DNA from: Vitrella brassicaformis
Lineage: Eukaryota; Sar; Vitrellaceae
DNA length: 64,000 nucleotides
NCBI GenBank assembly: GCA_001179505.1
Contig: CDMY01000364.1
Location: 20,496 to 84,495, forward strand
Reading direction: 5' to 3'
Shown: positions 12,182 to 23,232 of the stretch, piece after piece
Position numbering within the stretch: position 1 is the first letter of the stretch
How the letters are laid out: each line of letters opens with the position of its first letter
The notes under the pieces: generated by a model
Told to the model about the DNA's origin: nothing
Seen by the model: only the letters and a program-made list of their open reading frames with translations
Database searches by the model: none
Translations under genes and position numbers: made by a program

Positions 12182-12473
12182 CGTCACTGGCGTGCCTCTG
12201 CACCACACAAGCATGACAGATCTGGATCGTTTTTGATTGCTATCTCTCCTGCCTCACCTGGGTGGTGCTCTCGACCCCCTGACGTGCAGCGATGCCTTCC
12301 GAATCGCTCACGACCGTGCGAGCTCAGCTTACAAGAAACCAAAGCTGAAGGAGGAGAGGAACAAATGAGGTAGGGGCAGAGCTGAGGAGTGACACAGAGG
12401 CTATGATCAAGAAGATCATGAGTGCATCTGCCGATTGTCTGTTCTGTGTGTCAGCGTTCGTCGGTCTGCTGTC
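12182..12473. promoter_or_regulatory. Divergent promoter region between family copies A and B
   Basis: About 290 bp separate the ATGs of two paralogous T1-FKBP genes transcribed away from each other, implying a shared or back-to-back promoter. No specific motif could be assigned. Confidence 0.4.
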
Positions 12474-14056
12474 ATGGAGCCCTACACTCGCCACGAAGCC
12501 CTCTGCCGACTGGACAGGCAGATCATCCCCTTGATGGAGATCCTCGAGGCCGAGCGGGCTGACATCGTCTCCTCTTATGACATTGGCAAACTGCTGAGTG
12601 ACCACGGCGCCTTAGACCCATCGGCGGCCTCTGGCGACGACCTGCTTAAGCTCAATGTCGGCGGGAGCCACTCGTCTGTGCGCCGCAAGCACCTGACGAG
12701 CGTCGAGGGCACACTGCTGGCGGTGCTGCTCGGTGGCCGATGGGACGGCCGCCTTGTTCGTGATGCAGACAGCCGCATTTTCATCGACGTGTGTCCGGAT
12801 GCCTTCGGAGCTGTGCGGGACACGCTGCTGGAGGGCGGCAAGGAGGCGGTGGACCAGCTGATGGACCAAATCAAAGAGCGAAACCGCTCAGGTGAGCCAT
12901 TAGGACAGACGCCATCTGCTCTCTTCATATATTCCTGTGTGGTGTGGGTGCAGGTCCGCACGACTTTTGGACAGCATTGCTGCTGTCGCCCATCGACAAG
13001 CCGTCCAGTGACGCACCGACTACCACACAGGCCGAGTGTGATGAGCCGACTGTGCCATCAGAGGGATTGCTGTCGGAGCTGTCAGGCTTCATGTCGGAGG
13101 TGGAGAGCTTCGTCAAGACATTCACTGCGAAGAAGAACGAGCTCGACAGCGAGCGGGCGGCCAAGAAGGCCGCATACGACCAGACGATGATGGAGATTAC
13201 GGTGAGAGAAACAAAGCCAACCGAAGCACAAGGTTGTCAATCGGTGCATCTGTCCGTCTCTCTGTCTGTCTGTCTGCCCATCAGGCCGTCATGCCATTTC
13301 TGGCGCCTCTGAGTGGCGACGATCCCATTCGGTCTATCGACGTGTGCGGCACTCTCATCTCGACGGTGCAGTCCACTTCGGACGAAATGGGCGACATTGG
13401 GCTTCACAACCGATTCGATATGTAAGCGGGTGCAGAGGACACAACAACACGGGCATATGGTATGTGTGATGTATTGTCGTCGATCAGGTGGCCGGCTCCC
13501 ATTGAGGATGTGCCTGTCGACCACGTCCGCCGTCTGGTGGACTACTACCGCCGCAAACGCCACGCGGCCTCACTGCCTAACACACACCTGCTGGGCGGGG
13601 TGCGAGTGCCGCTGCTGACAGAGAGGGCGGCCCGGCAGGAGACCTTCAACAAGACGGCACAGATGTACGGCGTCGACACGCAAAGGTGAGATGCCTATGA
13701 GAAGAGTGATCGTCAAGTGATGATTGGCTCGCTCTTTTCCTCTCCTCAGCTCTCCGAATGGCCGGGGCGGCGGCGCTGTGTTCACTGAGATGCAATCGGG
13801 GGTTCGCTATCAGGTGGTGCGGCCGGGTAGTGGACCCAAACCGACACGTGACCAGCACGTCAAGATCGACGTCATCGAGTGGCGTGACGACTTCGAGGGA
13901 CAAGTGGTGGTTCGTGTGTCTGATCAACCTGAGTGGACCCAGGAGGTCCTCACTGACATGCGTGTGGGTGAGGTGCGGCGGGTCACCCTGCCAGCCAGAC
14001 TGAGTGACACTGGAAAGGAGGCTTACCTCGAGTATAGGCTGGTGGCCACCCTGTGA
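12474..14056 (+). CDS. T1/BTB - coiled coil - T1-like - FKBP-like protein (family copy B)
   Basis: It has the same five-exon plan as copy A with the same intron positions. Exon 1 (ATG 12474) encodes LLKLNVGGSHSSVRRKHL, GTLLAVLLGGRWDGRLVRD and RIFIDVCPDAF (T1/BTB). Exon 2 holds PHDFWTALLLSPIDK and a coiled coil (KKNELDSERAAKKAAYDQ). Exon 3 is PFLAPLSGDDPIRSIDVCG, and exon 4 VDHVRRLVDYYRRKRHAAS plus a copy-specific stretch. Exon 5 is an FKBP-like domain (GVRYQVVRPGSGPKPT to YRLVATL, TGA 14054-14056). The FKBP module lacks a few residues in its middle loop compared with copy A. The N-terminal helix and T1 domain are the most diverged of the five copies. Intact by eye. Confidence 0.8.
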
Positions 14057-14692
14057 GCACTGTCTCCTGGTGTGTCTGCTGTGTGAGTTGGGTGTCATTA
14101 CGGCACAAATGCGTTATTGCATGGCCACCTGCTGCGGAACGTACGGTGGTTCCTGGTGTCATTCTCGTGAGGTGCAGGGGTGTCTGCTTTATTGCATGGA
14201 CGCGTGCATCAGTGTGCTTGATGTGCCGGCAGTTATGGTAGAGTTTCTCATGGCCTTCTCTCAACGGTGTGTTCTGATACTCGATGCAATTTTCTGAGTG
14301 CATTGGGTCTCACGACGCTATAGGGACTCTGTGAGCCTGGTGTTTCTATTCTATCACAATCAACCGATCGGCGTCCGACCTGCCACCCAGCCACACTCCA
14401 CTCTGAAGAACTGTCTGACATCCCTACACACACCGGTCCATCCATCGCCTACATCTGCACACAAGCATCCAGCAGATGCGCGCAGCATCGCGGAAGTGAC
14501 AACTGCCAGTCAGTCAACGACATGCAGAGATCAACAGCTACCTGGAAGGCCAGAAAGAACGACCTACATCGATGGATACATTCACCCGACAGCACCATTC
14601 CCTTTGCCCGCCCTCGAGCTCCTCTGTTGCCAAATCGATCGATCGGTGAGTCAGTCAGGCACATTCACTGAGATCGATGCCCTCACTCTCAC
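14057..14692. other. Intergenic, convergent; contains one copy of a duplicated block
   Basis: Positions 14355-14469 are nearly identical to 28104-28218; both lie just downstream of the stop of a tandem-FKBP gene. Similarity continues more loosely towards 14690 and 28450. No coding region was seen; the longest frame here is not conserved between the two copies. Confidence 0.6.
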
Positions 14693-16944
14693 TCACAGAA
14701 TCGCCAGCAACCTATACTCACGGTACGACGTCGCGTGTCTCCCCTCCGCCGGGACAATGACCCGCCGCACCTCGCCCACACGCATGTCCGTCCACATCGC
14801 CTGGAGCCACTCAGCCCAGTCAGACATGCGATAATCCCGCCCACGGGGGCAATAGTACTCGTTGTGTTCGCCGAAGTAGTCACCCCACTCGATCATATCG
14901 ATCTTGACGGTCTGGTCACGTGTGGGTTTGGGGCCGCTGCCCTCCTTGACAATCTTGTACTGCACTCCAGACGGCAGCTGTGTGAAGCCCACAGGAGTCC
15001 TGGCAAAGAAAATATCAGAGAGGGGAGGATGAGCAGCATAGACAAAGTGAGTGCCATGCCACTTGTGCGTGTTTCTCACCCGTCGTCCATGATGCTGATC
15101 AGCCGCAGCTCGATATACTTCCCATCTGGCGTGTCTGTCACGATGAGGCGCCTAAGCTCGCCCTCGCGCATCGACAGTATCGCCTCACGGTAAACTTCAG
15201 ACAAATCCGACACGCGAACCGTCCGCCCACGGCGACTGGTGGTCGTGTACTTGTAGAAGCCATGACTCCACTCGACGTACTCGTACTTGACGTGCTGGGT
15301 GAGTGTGGGGTTGGGTCCACTGCCCTCTTTGACGACTTGATGATAGGCGCCAGAGGGATACAGGGTGAAGCCTTCGTGGCTGCTGTCATCATTGGGCGAC
15401 GTCGTAGCTGCTGCTGGTGGCGGAGGTGGCGGCTGGGTGCTGCTGTCTTGCTGCTGGAGAGCTTGAGGGCCTTGCTCCATGCTGACAGTCGACCTGACAA
15501 CAAAGGAGGGGCGCCAGGAAGGACAAAGATGAAAGCCATGACCCACAGCGACGCTCACACGCGTGTGTGACTTTGTGTGTGTGTGTGTGTGTGTGTATGT
15601 GAGGCACCCGTTGACAATGCAAACGAGCTGCAGCTGTTCGTATCCCTCAATTCTCTTATTATCTGACAGTATGATTTGCCTGACCTCCCCCTCGCGCATC
15701 GACAGCAATCCCTCACGGAGCCACCCATTCCCAAAATCAGACAGACGATACTCCAGCCCATAGACCTTGTAGAAATCGTCGTTCGTGTCAAAGCCGTTAC
15801 TCCACGAAATCCAGTCGTATTTGACGGTGTCGTTGAGTGTTGGCACACTGCCGGTGCCCTGCCGCACGACCTTGGAGAATGCACCAGATGGTTGGCGTAC
15901 AAAGCCGTCGGAAATGGCGTTGCCGTTACGTGGTGCTGGGTGAGGCAGCTGCCTTTGAGGTGACCTGACGAGCGAGTCAGGCAGAGTACACGGGCAAAGT
16001 GACATCCATGTGGCACACGCGCTCGTGCGTGTGTATGTGTGTGTGTATACCCATCGATAATCTTGATCAACCGCAGCTGCGCAAAGCCGTCCTCTACCCC
16101 CCTTAGCCCAAGTATTTGCCTCATCTCCCCCTCACGCATCGACAGCAACAGGTCAGCAACGGGCGAGTCCGCCTCCCGGAGATAAGTCTCCCAGCAACGG
16201 ATATCGACCCAGGTGTCATTGCCGTCGAAGGCATCCCGCCAAACAGTCAAGTGCCACTCGACAGCCTGGCTGAGTGTTGGCGCATGGCCGGTGCCCTCTT
16301 GCACCACCTTGTAACGAAGACCAAGAGATGGATGTTCCACGAAGCCATCGTCGGCCGTGTTCTCCCCTTTGCCGGCCGCCGCCCCTTCATCTGCCGCTGG
16401 TCTCGCTGCTGAGGTTGGTGCGGGTGCTGGTGGCTGATCGCCTTCCTTATTCTCTTGACCTTTGTCGGTGCCCATAGCCGACCTGAACACCAGCACCAAG
16501 TCGGGGATAAAGCACACCTGCCTTGTGTGTCTGTGTGTGTAGGTCACTCACGTGTCGGGTTCGATGCAGAACTTGATGTGCGAGTGGAATGACGGCTTGA
16601 TGGCCAACCGCTGACCATTGACGTCAAACTCATAACCGCCTTTGCCATCACCATGGACCAACTGACCATCCAACAGCCCAACAGGTTCTCCACTCATGGC
16701 GGCAACACACCGCCCTACACACACACACACACACACACACACACTCAGAGTGACGTTCACTTCAGCGAGAGATCTGTATGTGTGTCGGTGTTGGCTGACG
16801 TCCTCTGAGTCGGCTGTTCCGGTGGAAGACATCCAGCCGTGATATGAGCTGCATCTGCGGCTGCAGTGGTGCGAGTGGTGGTCGCACAAACCCACAGATA
16901 GTCGCCCAGGGCACCAACAGGACGCCAAACAGCCACACGACCAT
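14693..16944 (-). CDS. Plastid-type presequence plus four tandem FKBP-like modules
   Basis: Start at ATG 16944: MVVWLFGVLLVPWATICGFV is a signal peptide ending in a GFV motif followed by a basic stretch, the pattern of red-lineage bipartite plastid presequences. The border after this exon is unclear. Next comes a roughly 50-residue module (SGEPVGLLDGQLVHG, then GYEFDVNGQRLAIKP) at about 16715-16555. Four exons follow, each one FKBP-like domain: about 16480-16055 (after a Pro/Ala-rich linker), 15965-15610, 15490-15070 (after a Gln/Pro linker) and 15000-14693. All carry the RYKVV..GTG, W.D.FDG and LLSMREGE-type blocks. Splice phases between modules agree (phase 2). The third and fourth modules end where TGA overlaps a GTGAG donor. 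FKBPs are abundant in plant thylakoid lumens, so plastid folding or assembly work is plausible but inferred. Confidence 0.72.
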
Positions 16945-17110
16945 CTCACGACAGTCACGACACACGCCCGATTTGTCGCTTGTTCTCTGCTGTTGATGAA
17001 TCAAATGCCTCCAGATCGCAGGTGGGAGCTCTTATGGCTGTTCTCCTAGCGCAAACGTCGCTTCTTCAAAGGAAAGCGGCCGATCGGCCTGTGGCTCGCA
17101 GCTTCCATGA
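16550..17110. repeat. Segmental duplication, copy 1 (partner 30720-31290)
   Basis: The N-terminal exons and upstream region of this tandem-FKBP gene are nearly identical to 30720-31290 in the same orientation. The shared part includes the promoter-side run around 16985-17050, which recurs around 31160-31230. The repeat shows the two tandem-FKBP genes arose by duplication that included their 5' control region. Confidence 0.75.
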
Positions 17111-17255
17111 CAAACCGTCGCCATGTGAGCCAAAAGCGACAACGAGCATCTCCCAGGTCAGCTGACATCACGTGCAAAATCTGACTGAGATCTGTCAACA
17201 CGTTCATGTCTGTGTGTCCCCTCTTCGCGTGTCCTTGATGCAGGTCTGCTGTAGG

Positions 17256-17762
17256 ATGTCGTCGTCTGTTGAGCAGCCGGCCGGGCCGACGGGCGGTCGG
17301 TCTGTTTTTTGCATGCCAGTGCATAAGGATCTCTCTGTATGTTTGTCGGTGAGTGTGGGTGTGGCCAATGGCAATGGCGCCACAGTGCTGCGGCGTCAGG
17401 AGGTCTCATCGCCAACCACAGCAAGTGGCCAGGGCGGTGGCGCTGATGTGTTCTTTCGGTTGCCGTCGGGTGTGTTCTATCAAGTGGTGCGGCAGGGCAG
17501 TGGGCCCAAACCCACACGTGATCAGACCGTCAAGTACGACCTCATCGAGTGGCGTGACGACTTCGATGGACAGCGCAAGAAATATGATCTCGGTGGGCTG
17601 GAGGGTCGTGTGTCTTGGCAACAGGAGTGGCTCCAGGAGGTCTTCACTGACATGCGTGTGGGTGAGGTGCGGCGGGTCCTCGTGCCGTTCAACAGACTGA
17701 GCTCTCGTGGAACTCTCAGTTTGGTGAGATATATCCAGTACAGTCTGGTGGCCATCCTGTGA
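17256..17762 (+). CDS. Single FKBP-like domain protein
   Basis: An open frame from ATG 17256 to TGA 17762 (169 residues if unspliced) ends with a complete FKBP-like module: GVFYQVVRQGSGPKPT, VKYDLIEWRDDFDGQ, EVFTDMRVGEVRRVLVP and YIQYSLVAIL. It is closest to the last exon of copies A and B. The N-terminal 75 residues are Ser/Thr/Gly-rich; a GT at about 17346 and possible acceptors nearby mean a small intron could lie there. An acceptor-like tract ends just before 17244, so a 5' exon is also possible. The gene has no T1 domain and diverges from the tandem-FKBP gene. It may be a C-terminal fragment of a T1-FKBP copy that is now an independent gene. Confidence 0.55.
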   Translation: MSSSVEQPAGPTGGRSVFCMPVHKDLSVCLSVSVGVANGNGATVLRRQEVSSPTTASGQGGGADVFFRLPSGVFYQVVRQGSGPKPTRDQTVKYDLIEWRDDFDGQRKKYDLGGLEGRVSWQQEWLQEVFTDMRVGEVRRVLVPFNRLSSRGTLSLVRYIQYSLVAIL

Positions 17763-18520
17763 TCGCCGTCTCCTGGTGTGTCTGCTATGTGTGCGTCTGT
17801 GGCGGTGAGGCGCCATCCAGCTGACGTTTTTTGTTTCTATAGCTGCTGTGTTGGTGTGGGGAATTTCGGTCGTTCTTTCTGGACTTTCCCCTCTGTCGAT
17901 GATCGCTCTTTATGGGAGTGTATGCCTCGTGTGTGTCTGCACGACGGGCGCATTCCACGACCGACGATGTGACGACTTTTTTTTTCCTGTCGCCCGTGCA
18001 TGTGCAGTTCTGTGTTGGCGCTGTATGACACATGTGTTCTCACAGAGATGCTCTGACTCCTTCCTGTGACTCCATCCTTATATGTCAAATCAACTTGTCG
18101 GTGTGCTGTTTTTGATGGTTGAAGTGTGGCACCCAGATGAAAGCAACACTTCTGACATCGGCGTGGCCTGAGATGACGTGTATGCAGGCGGCCAGTGGGA
18201 GTGACGGACCCGACACACATAGGCATGGATTGACAAGAATGGACGCATGTCGTTTCCGGCCGTCAGTCATACACACTCAGTGATAGACAGCCACCACGCT
18301 TTGTCCATCCATCCATCAATCAACAGCTAGATCCGATCGGCTGTGTGTCCCTCATCCCACCGCAGCCACCAACACTCCAACCAACAGCCGAGGAGCTGGC
18401 TGTCGATATCTACGACTACCTAAAGACACACACACACACGCAGAAGCCGACCAGGTCAGTACGCACATGTGCCCTTTCTGTCTGCCACGCCAATTCCACT
18501 CCTTACCTGTTGTGTGTCTA
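17763..18520. other. Intergenic, no gene seen
   Basis: This is the convergent space between the single FKBP-like gene and the next minus-strand gene. Only short open frames occur; a T-rich run sits at 17977-17986. Nothing is supported as a gene. Confidence 0.45.
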
Positions 18521-21137
18521 TCAAGTGCGTCTGGCGACGGTGATGGCGTCGTACCGCATGGTGATGGTGTTCGGTGCGCCGAGCAGGTTGAGCGCCGCCA
18601 GCTGCGTGTTGAAGAGCCGCCGCACGCCCTCGCGCACACGCTGGTTCCAAAGGGAAGCGGACGCCTTGCGCACGCCGGCCCTGCTGATGACGCCACCGAG
18701 CGACGCCATCAGCGAGCCGTTGAACACCTCCTCCGTCGCACCAGCTGGCAAGCTGCCTGCATAGCCAGACCAACACAGACAGCCAAATGTGACGCGCGGG
18801 ATTCCTCAGTCGGTCTGCCGATTCCACTCCTTCTTACCGTACACATCGAGATGCACGTCGTCAATGGCCGGCAGGTCGTGGCTCGCCCACTCCTGCAGCG
18901 GCCGGCTGCCATCTAAGATGCCACCCGCCGACACCTTGATGTTCACCGACAGGCACATTTCCCCCTCGCTGCTACTACTACCGCCCCCTCGCCGCCCCCC
19001 TGTCCCTCCCCTGTGGCCATGTGCCTCTTGAGTGCACTCAGGTACACCACAGCATTGTTTGCCGCGTTAAGGTGCGTCCCTGTGTCCACGAATTGGATGG
19101 TGCGGCACTGCGGCATGCTGTTGGCGACCGTCCTGGCCAGGCCGTCGACCACCTCTGCCGACAGCTGCCGTGGCGGGCACCGGAAAATTGTGGCGCTGGG
19201 GAAATATGTGCTGTCTGCGGCGGCGTTGAGGTCGGTCAGCTCATTCTCGTACACCACTACATCGGCGAGATCGGCAAACTCACGAACGAGCTTCTGCACC
19301 TGCACAGAGACGACATTGGGGACAACGATTGCGTTGTGATTGGATGAATGTGCAGCCATCTATGGTGTGTTTGGTACCCGAGAGCTTTCATCGGCCATCC
19401 ACTCGATGAGCTCCAGCTCCATCTCGCCCTCGCATTCTATCTTGAACTGCGGCTTGTCGAGGGCTTGTGGCTGCAGCACTGCCTCCGATAGCCGTGCCAA
19501 CTCACGCAACACCCCCTTGTGCTCGGCCGTGATCTTCCCCTTGACCGCGATGGGCAGCTCGCGGAGGGACTTGCGGCACCCCCGCTTCAAAAGGGCCTCC
19601 CGCATGCTGGCCAGCACATCCCGCATGGCATCGGCATTCCCCTCATACAAATCCCATCCATGTTTGCCGAGGGTGCCGATGGACTGCAGGCGGGCGAGGG
19701 AAGTGCCGGGGGGCGGCACGGACAGCAGCTGCACCTTGTCGACGGTCGACGAACTGCCATCGTCGAATACCTCCAGATGCTCGCATTACGTCATCCATTC
19801 CTTCGCCGCCTCCACTTCATCATCACCCTCGTCCCACTCGAATGTCATGACCCGCACTGATGGCGTGTGCCACACGCGATTGCCCGTGCGCACGGCCGCA
19901 CAGGCATGAGGCATGGAGTGGACCTCCTCGAGGGCAGACAGGTCGACGGGAGAGGGGCAGGGGGGCAGGGGGTCGGCAGAGACGTCGCTGCCCTCAAGAT
20001 ACAGCTCTCCGTCGCTGTCTTTCTCGAAGCTGAGGACCTTGATGGATGAGGCGGCGGATGGGCCGTCCTGCCTTGACGCCACCGCTGCTGCTGCCGAGGT
20101 TCCGCCCTCGCCCTGCCCCTCCTCCCTCCTCCCCCTCGTGGCCTTCCTGGCCGACCGCATTGCCCTCGAGGATCGCCACCCAAATCCCACGACACCAGTA
20201 GCTGGCCTCCCAGCACGCGTAGATGACGTGCAGGTGGGTGAGGTTGGCGGCCCGCTGGCCCCACCGGTATGCCACCTCCAGCGGCAGCCGCTCCCACAGT
20301 CGACGCACGCCGCCCTTGTCTGACCCGTCGATGGTCAGGTGGGTGTACTGCTGGGCCGCCCAGCCGACGAGGGTCTTGCCGATCGTGGGGGCGACGCGGG
20401 CCAGCTCCCATGGCTGGTAGAAGCCGAACACACCCGCCAGCTCATCGCGGGAGAGGCGAAAACGGGCCTGAACACACATTCCAGTGCACAGATGTGCTTG
20501 AGTTGCACGTGTGCTCCTCTCACCGGTCCATTGTTTGGCGGCGGTCTCCCCGATTTGCAGACCAGGCGAAACGACAGCACCTTCCCCTCTACCACACTAC
20601 TCTGCACCGGCCAGCAACACACGCACAACACACAAATGCCACACACCGCCTTGCACTCATTCCTCTTCAGTCCTCCATACCTCGGCATTGGGAGCCGCTT
20701 CAGATGACGCTTCGGCCGCAGCAGGGGCGACAGCGGAGGACGCAGCGATGTCATTCGGTGGCTGATGGGGGAATGACGCCGCTGCTCTGGTGAGGGCATC
20801 CATCGTCCCACGCACAGAGGACTCGGCAACTGAGGCGTGAGTCGATGCAGCCGAGAGCGACAGAAGCGTCGCCAACACGTCCGCAGGACCATTGCCGTCC
20901 CGTTGAAACTCGTCGCTGAGCAGCTGGATCTCCCGCTGCAGTTGCTGAAGGCCCTCGCGCCACACACGAGCGTCGGCGCACAACTGTGCAAACCACACAC
21001 CATAACGCCGATATTTTAGAGCTGTTTGCCCTCGCCGGTCATCTTCCGCCCCGTTGGTGCCCTCTCACCTTGCTAATCATAGTGCCAGATGCTGAGGTCT
21101 GGCCCGACGGATCATCCTCCTCCGAGCCATCCATCAT
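18521..21137 (-). pseudogene. Long multi-exon protein with F-box-like N-terminus; reading frame broken
   Basis: From ATG 21137 (MMDGSEEDDP...) the exons encode a Glu/Ala-rich helix (about 20985-20690), then FRLSRDELAGVFGFYQPWEL and VAPTIGKTLVGWAA with RLPLEVAYRWG and LTHLHVIYA (about 20470-20180). This resembles an F-box-like or leucine-rich-repeat entry domain of a large alveolate family, though no exact family is claimed. Acidic and helical segments follow, with a last exon (about 18760-18521) ending VARRT at TGA. Three breaks are visible: a frame change near 20130-20180, an in-frame TAA at 19786-19788 between two clearly coding stretches, and a frame change in a G-rich tract near 18965-19010. 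Either this is a young pseudogene or the assembly has errors in G runs. Codon character stays coding throughout. Confidence 0.55.
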
Positions 21138-21477
21138 GGCGACACACTATCGCTCGTCAGAAACCGCCCGTGCGACCCTCGCATGACGTGTGGCCGACAC
21201 AAAATACCACCAACAAGGCCACACGCAGCTCATTTGGCAACTCCTTTCCTGGTCGTATTTAAGCTCGCAAAGGGGAAGCGGATTGAACCTATGGATACAA
21301 GCTAATTTGGCCTGCGACCTTGATGCCCTGTGGTATGCCGACCAGTACATGGCCACAACATGACTCACAACGCGGCGAAAGCGTCTCAATATCGTCATTT
21401 ACGATATCACTGTGGCGTTACGTACGTAGTGGGGATGCGGAAGGCGCAGGCGTGCAGCTGCCTCGGCTGTCCTCTGC

Positions 21478-23232
21478 ATGACAGCCACGGTGACAATGGT
21501 TTTTGAGGGCCTTTCCTCTCTGGCCTGCCTCATCTCTGTCGCCTCTGCCGCCTTCGGCGACCTCAGCTATGGCGTCCCAGCCTCACGGGGGCGATTCAGT
21601 CTCTCATTCAGCCACCACACCACCACTGAGGTCCCCGACAGCGATGAGAGGGAGAGCACCTACGTCAGCACCGCATTTTCGCTCTCTCCGGGTGACGTCC
21701 TCAACACCGATCCCTTCGACGTCCCCGTCGAGATGCCTTACAATGAACCGATGGCGATAAGAGGCCTGTGGGGGGAGATTGTGGACGACAGGAATGTCAG
21801 CGTGCCACTCGACGAGGTATGCTCATCAATGAAGGCGGTCTCCATGGATTTGTGTGTGTGTGAGTTAAAAGGTGTACGTGCATCATTGGTTTCTGTTCTA
21901 CACGACGCCTGACGCCGGCAACGAGCTGGTGGGGAAGCTGGGCACAGGCGCAGAGACCAGAGGTCACTGACTGACTGACTGACGGACGGACGGATGGATG
22001 GATGGACGTGAAGGCACATTCGTGTGTGCTCCCATGTCTGGCTGCAGGCACTCCGATAGTATCTCTCACCGCTCCCTATGCCTTCACGACGACAGGCAAG
22101 GAGAAGTGGTGGCTCAACGTGCACCTGCTGATGCTGCAAAACGTCACCAACGTGTCGGCGTGCATTCAGGTAAGACACACATGGCATCAATGGGACCCCT
22201 GCAGGCCTTTGCGTGCGACATGTCGGGATATATGTGTGTGTATCTTTCAGTGCCTGTGCCCTCCCGATGGCCGACATGGGTCTTTCAACTGCTGCCCAGA
22301 TGGGGTGAGTCTCCTGTGCTCACGGGTGTGTGCACTCTCACCACTTGGCCTCTCTGTGTGCATCCCACAGGCCCACTGGCACACGACATTCGACCCCTTC
22401 GTGACCTCCGACGGCACAGATGCCTTCGATGACCCCCACCAGTGCGCCAACTGCAACAGCGACCCAGATGACGTCTTCGGTCCGCCCATCCAGAGCGGTT
22501 TTCTTGCCCGCCCCGCCCCCAAGTACTACCGAGTCAAGTACACGGTGCGGTATGCCCATGTCAGCCCCATTGTGCGGCCGGTCCGCGCCAACATGATCAT
22601 CGATGCCGTCGGCGGACGGCATGAGTGGAATGTCTTCCCTGCAGAGGGATGCCTGAAGCCATCAGCCAGCCATCTTGCGGTTGCCATCAAGGAACGGCGG
22701 CTGGGCGACAGTGGCCATGATGATATTGCCGAGAGGTGTGTCGACACCAAGACGGCCACTGTGGTGGTGGATGAGGACTTCCAGCTCATCGGCATGCGCG
22801 CCCATATGCACATCGGGGCCATCGACGCGGTCCTTGCCGGCATCAGCAGCAACAGCAGCGACACAGATGACGGTAGTGGGATCGATTGGCGCTGCGACAT
22901 GCGGGCCATCTACGGCCGCACGCCCCACACGGCTGGCGACCTCAGGGGCGACCTTCCTCTCTCCCTCCCTCCCTCCCTCACACCCCCAGTCACCGTTTCT
23001 CTCTCTCTATCTCTCTCTCTCTGTGTGTGTGTGTGTGTCATGACTACTTCAGGTCAGAGACGGCGAGCAGAGGATGCAGAAGCATCCTGAGGAGGACGCC
23101 GAGGAGATCAAGGCTAAGCACAAGGAGATCGAAGAGATCTGCAACCCCATCATCTCGGCCGTCTACGGCGCCGCGGGCGGCGCGGGCGGCCCCACCGGCG
23201 AGGAGGACTACAAGGCACACGACGAACTCTAG
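21478..23232 (+). CDS. SURNod19-like secretory protein with a BiP (ER Hsp70) C-terminal tail ending HDEL
   Basis: ATG 21478 opens a signal peptide (MVFEGLSSLACLISVASAAFG). The body, over six exons, follows the plant stress-upregulated Nod19 pattern: VYVHHWFLFY, GKEKWWLNVHLLMLQN, a cysteine cluster (CLCPP...CCPDG), YYRVKYTVRYAHVSPIVRPV, ERCVDTKTATVVVDEDFQL, then MRAHMHIGAIDAVLAG and WRCDMRAIYG. The usual last 60-80 residues of that family are absent. Instead a GT at 22989 can splice in phase 0 to 23053, whose exon reads PEEDAEEIKAKHKEIEEICN and GGAGGPTGEEDYKAHDEL, which is unmistakably the C-terminus of BiP with the ER-retention signal HDEL (TAG 23230-23232). The simplest model is an ER-resident chimera; alternatively the tail is a stray BiP exon lying next to a truncated gene. 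No other BiP exon is nearby. Confidence 0.7.

Noticed and set aside
21738-22277. 179-codon minus-strand open frame
   Set aside because: It is antisense to conserved SURNod19-like exons; no domain.
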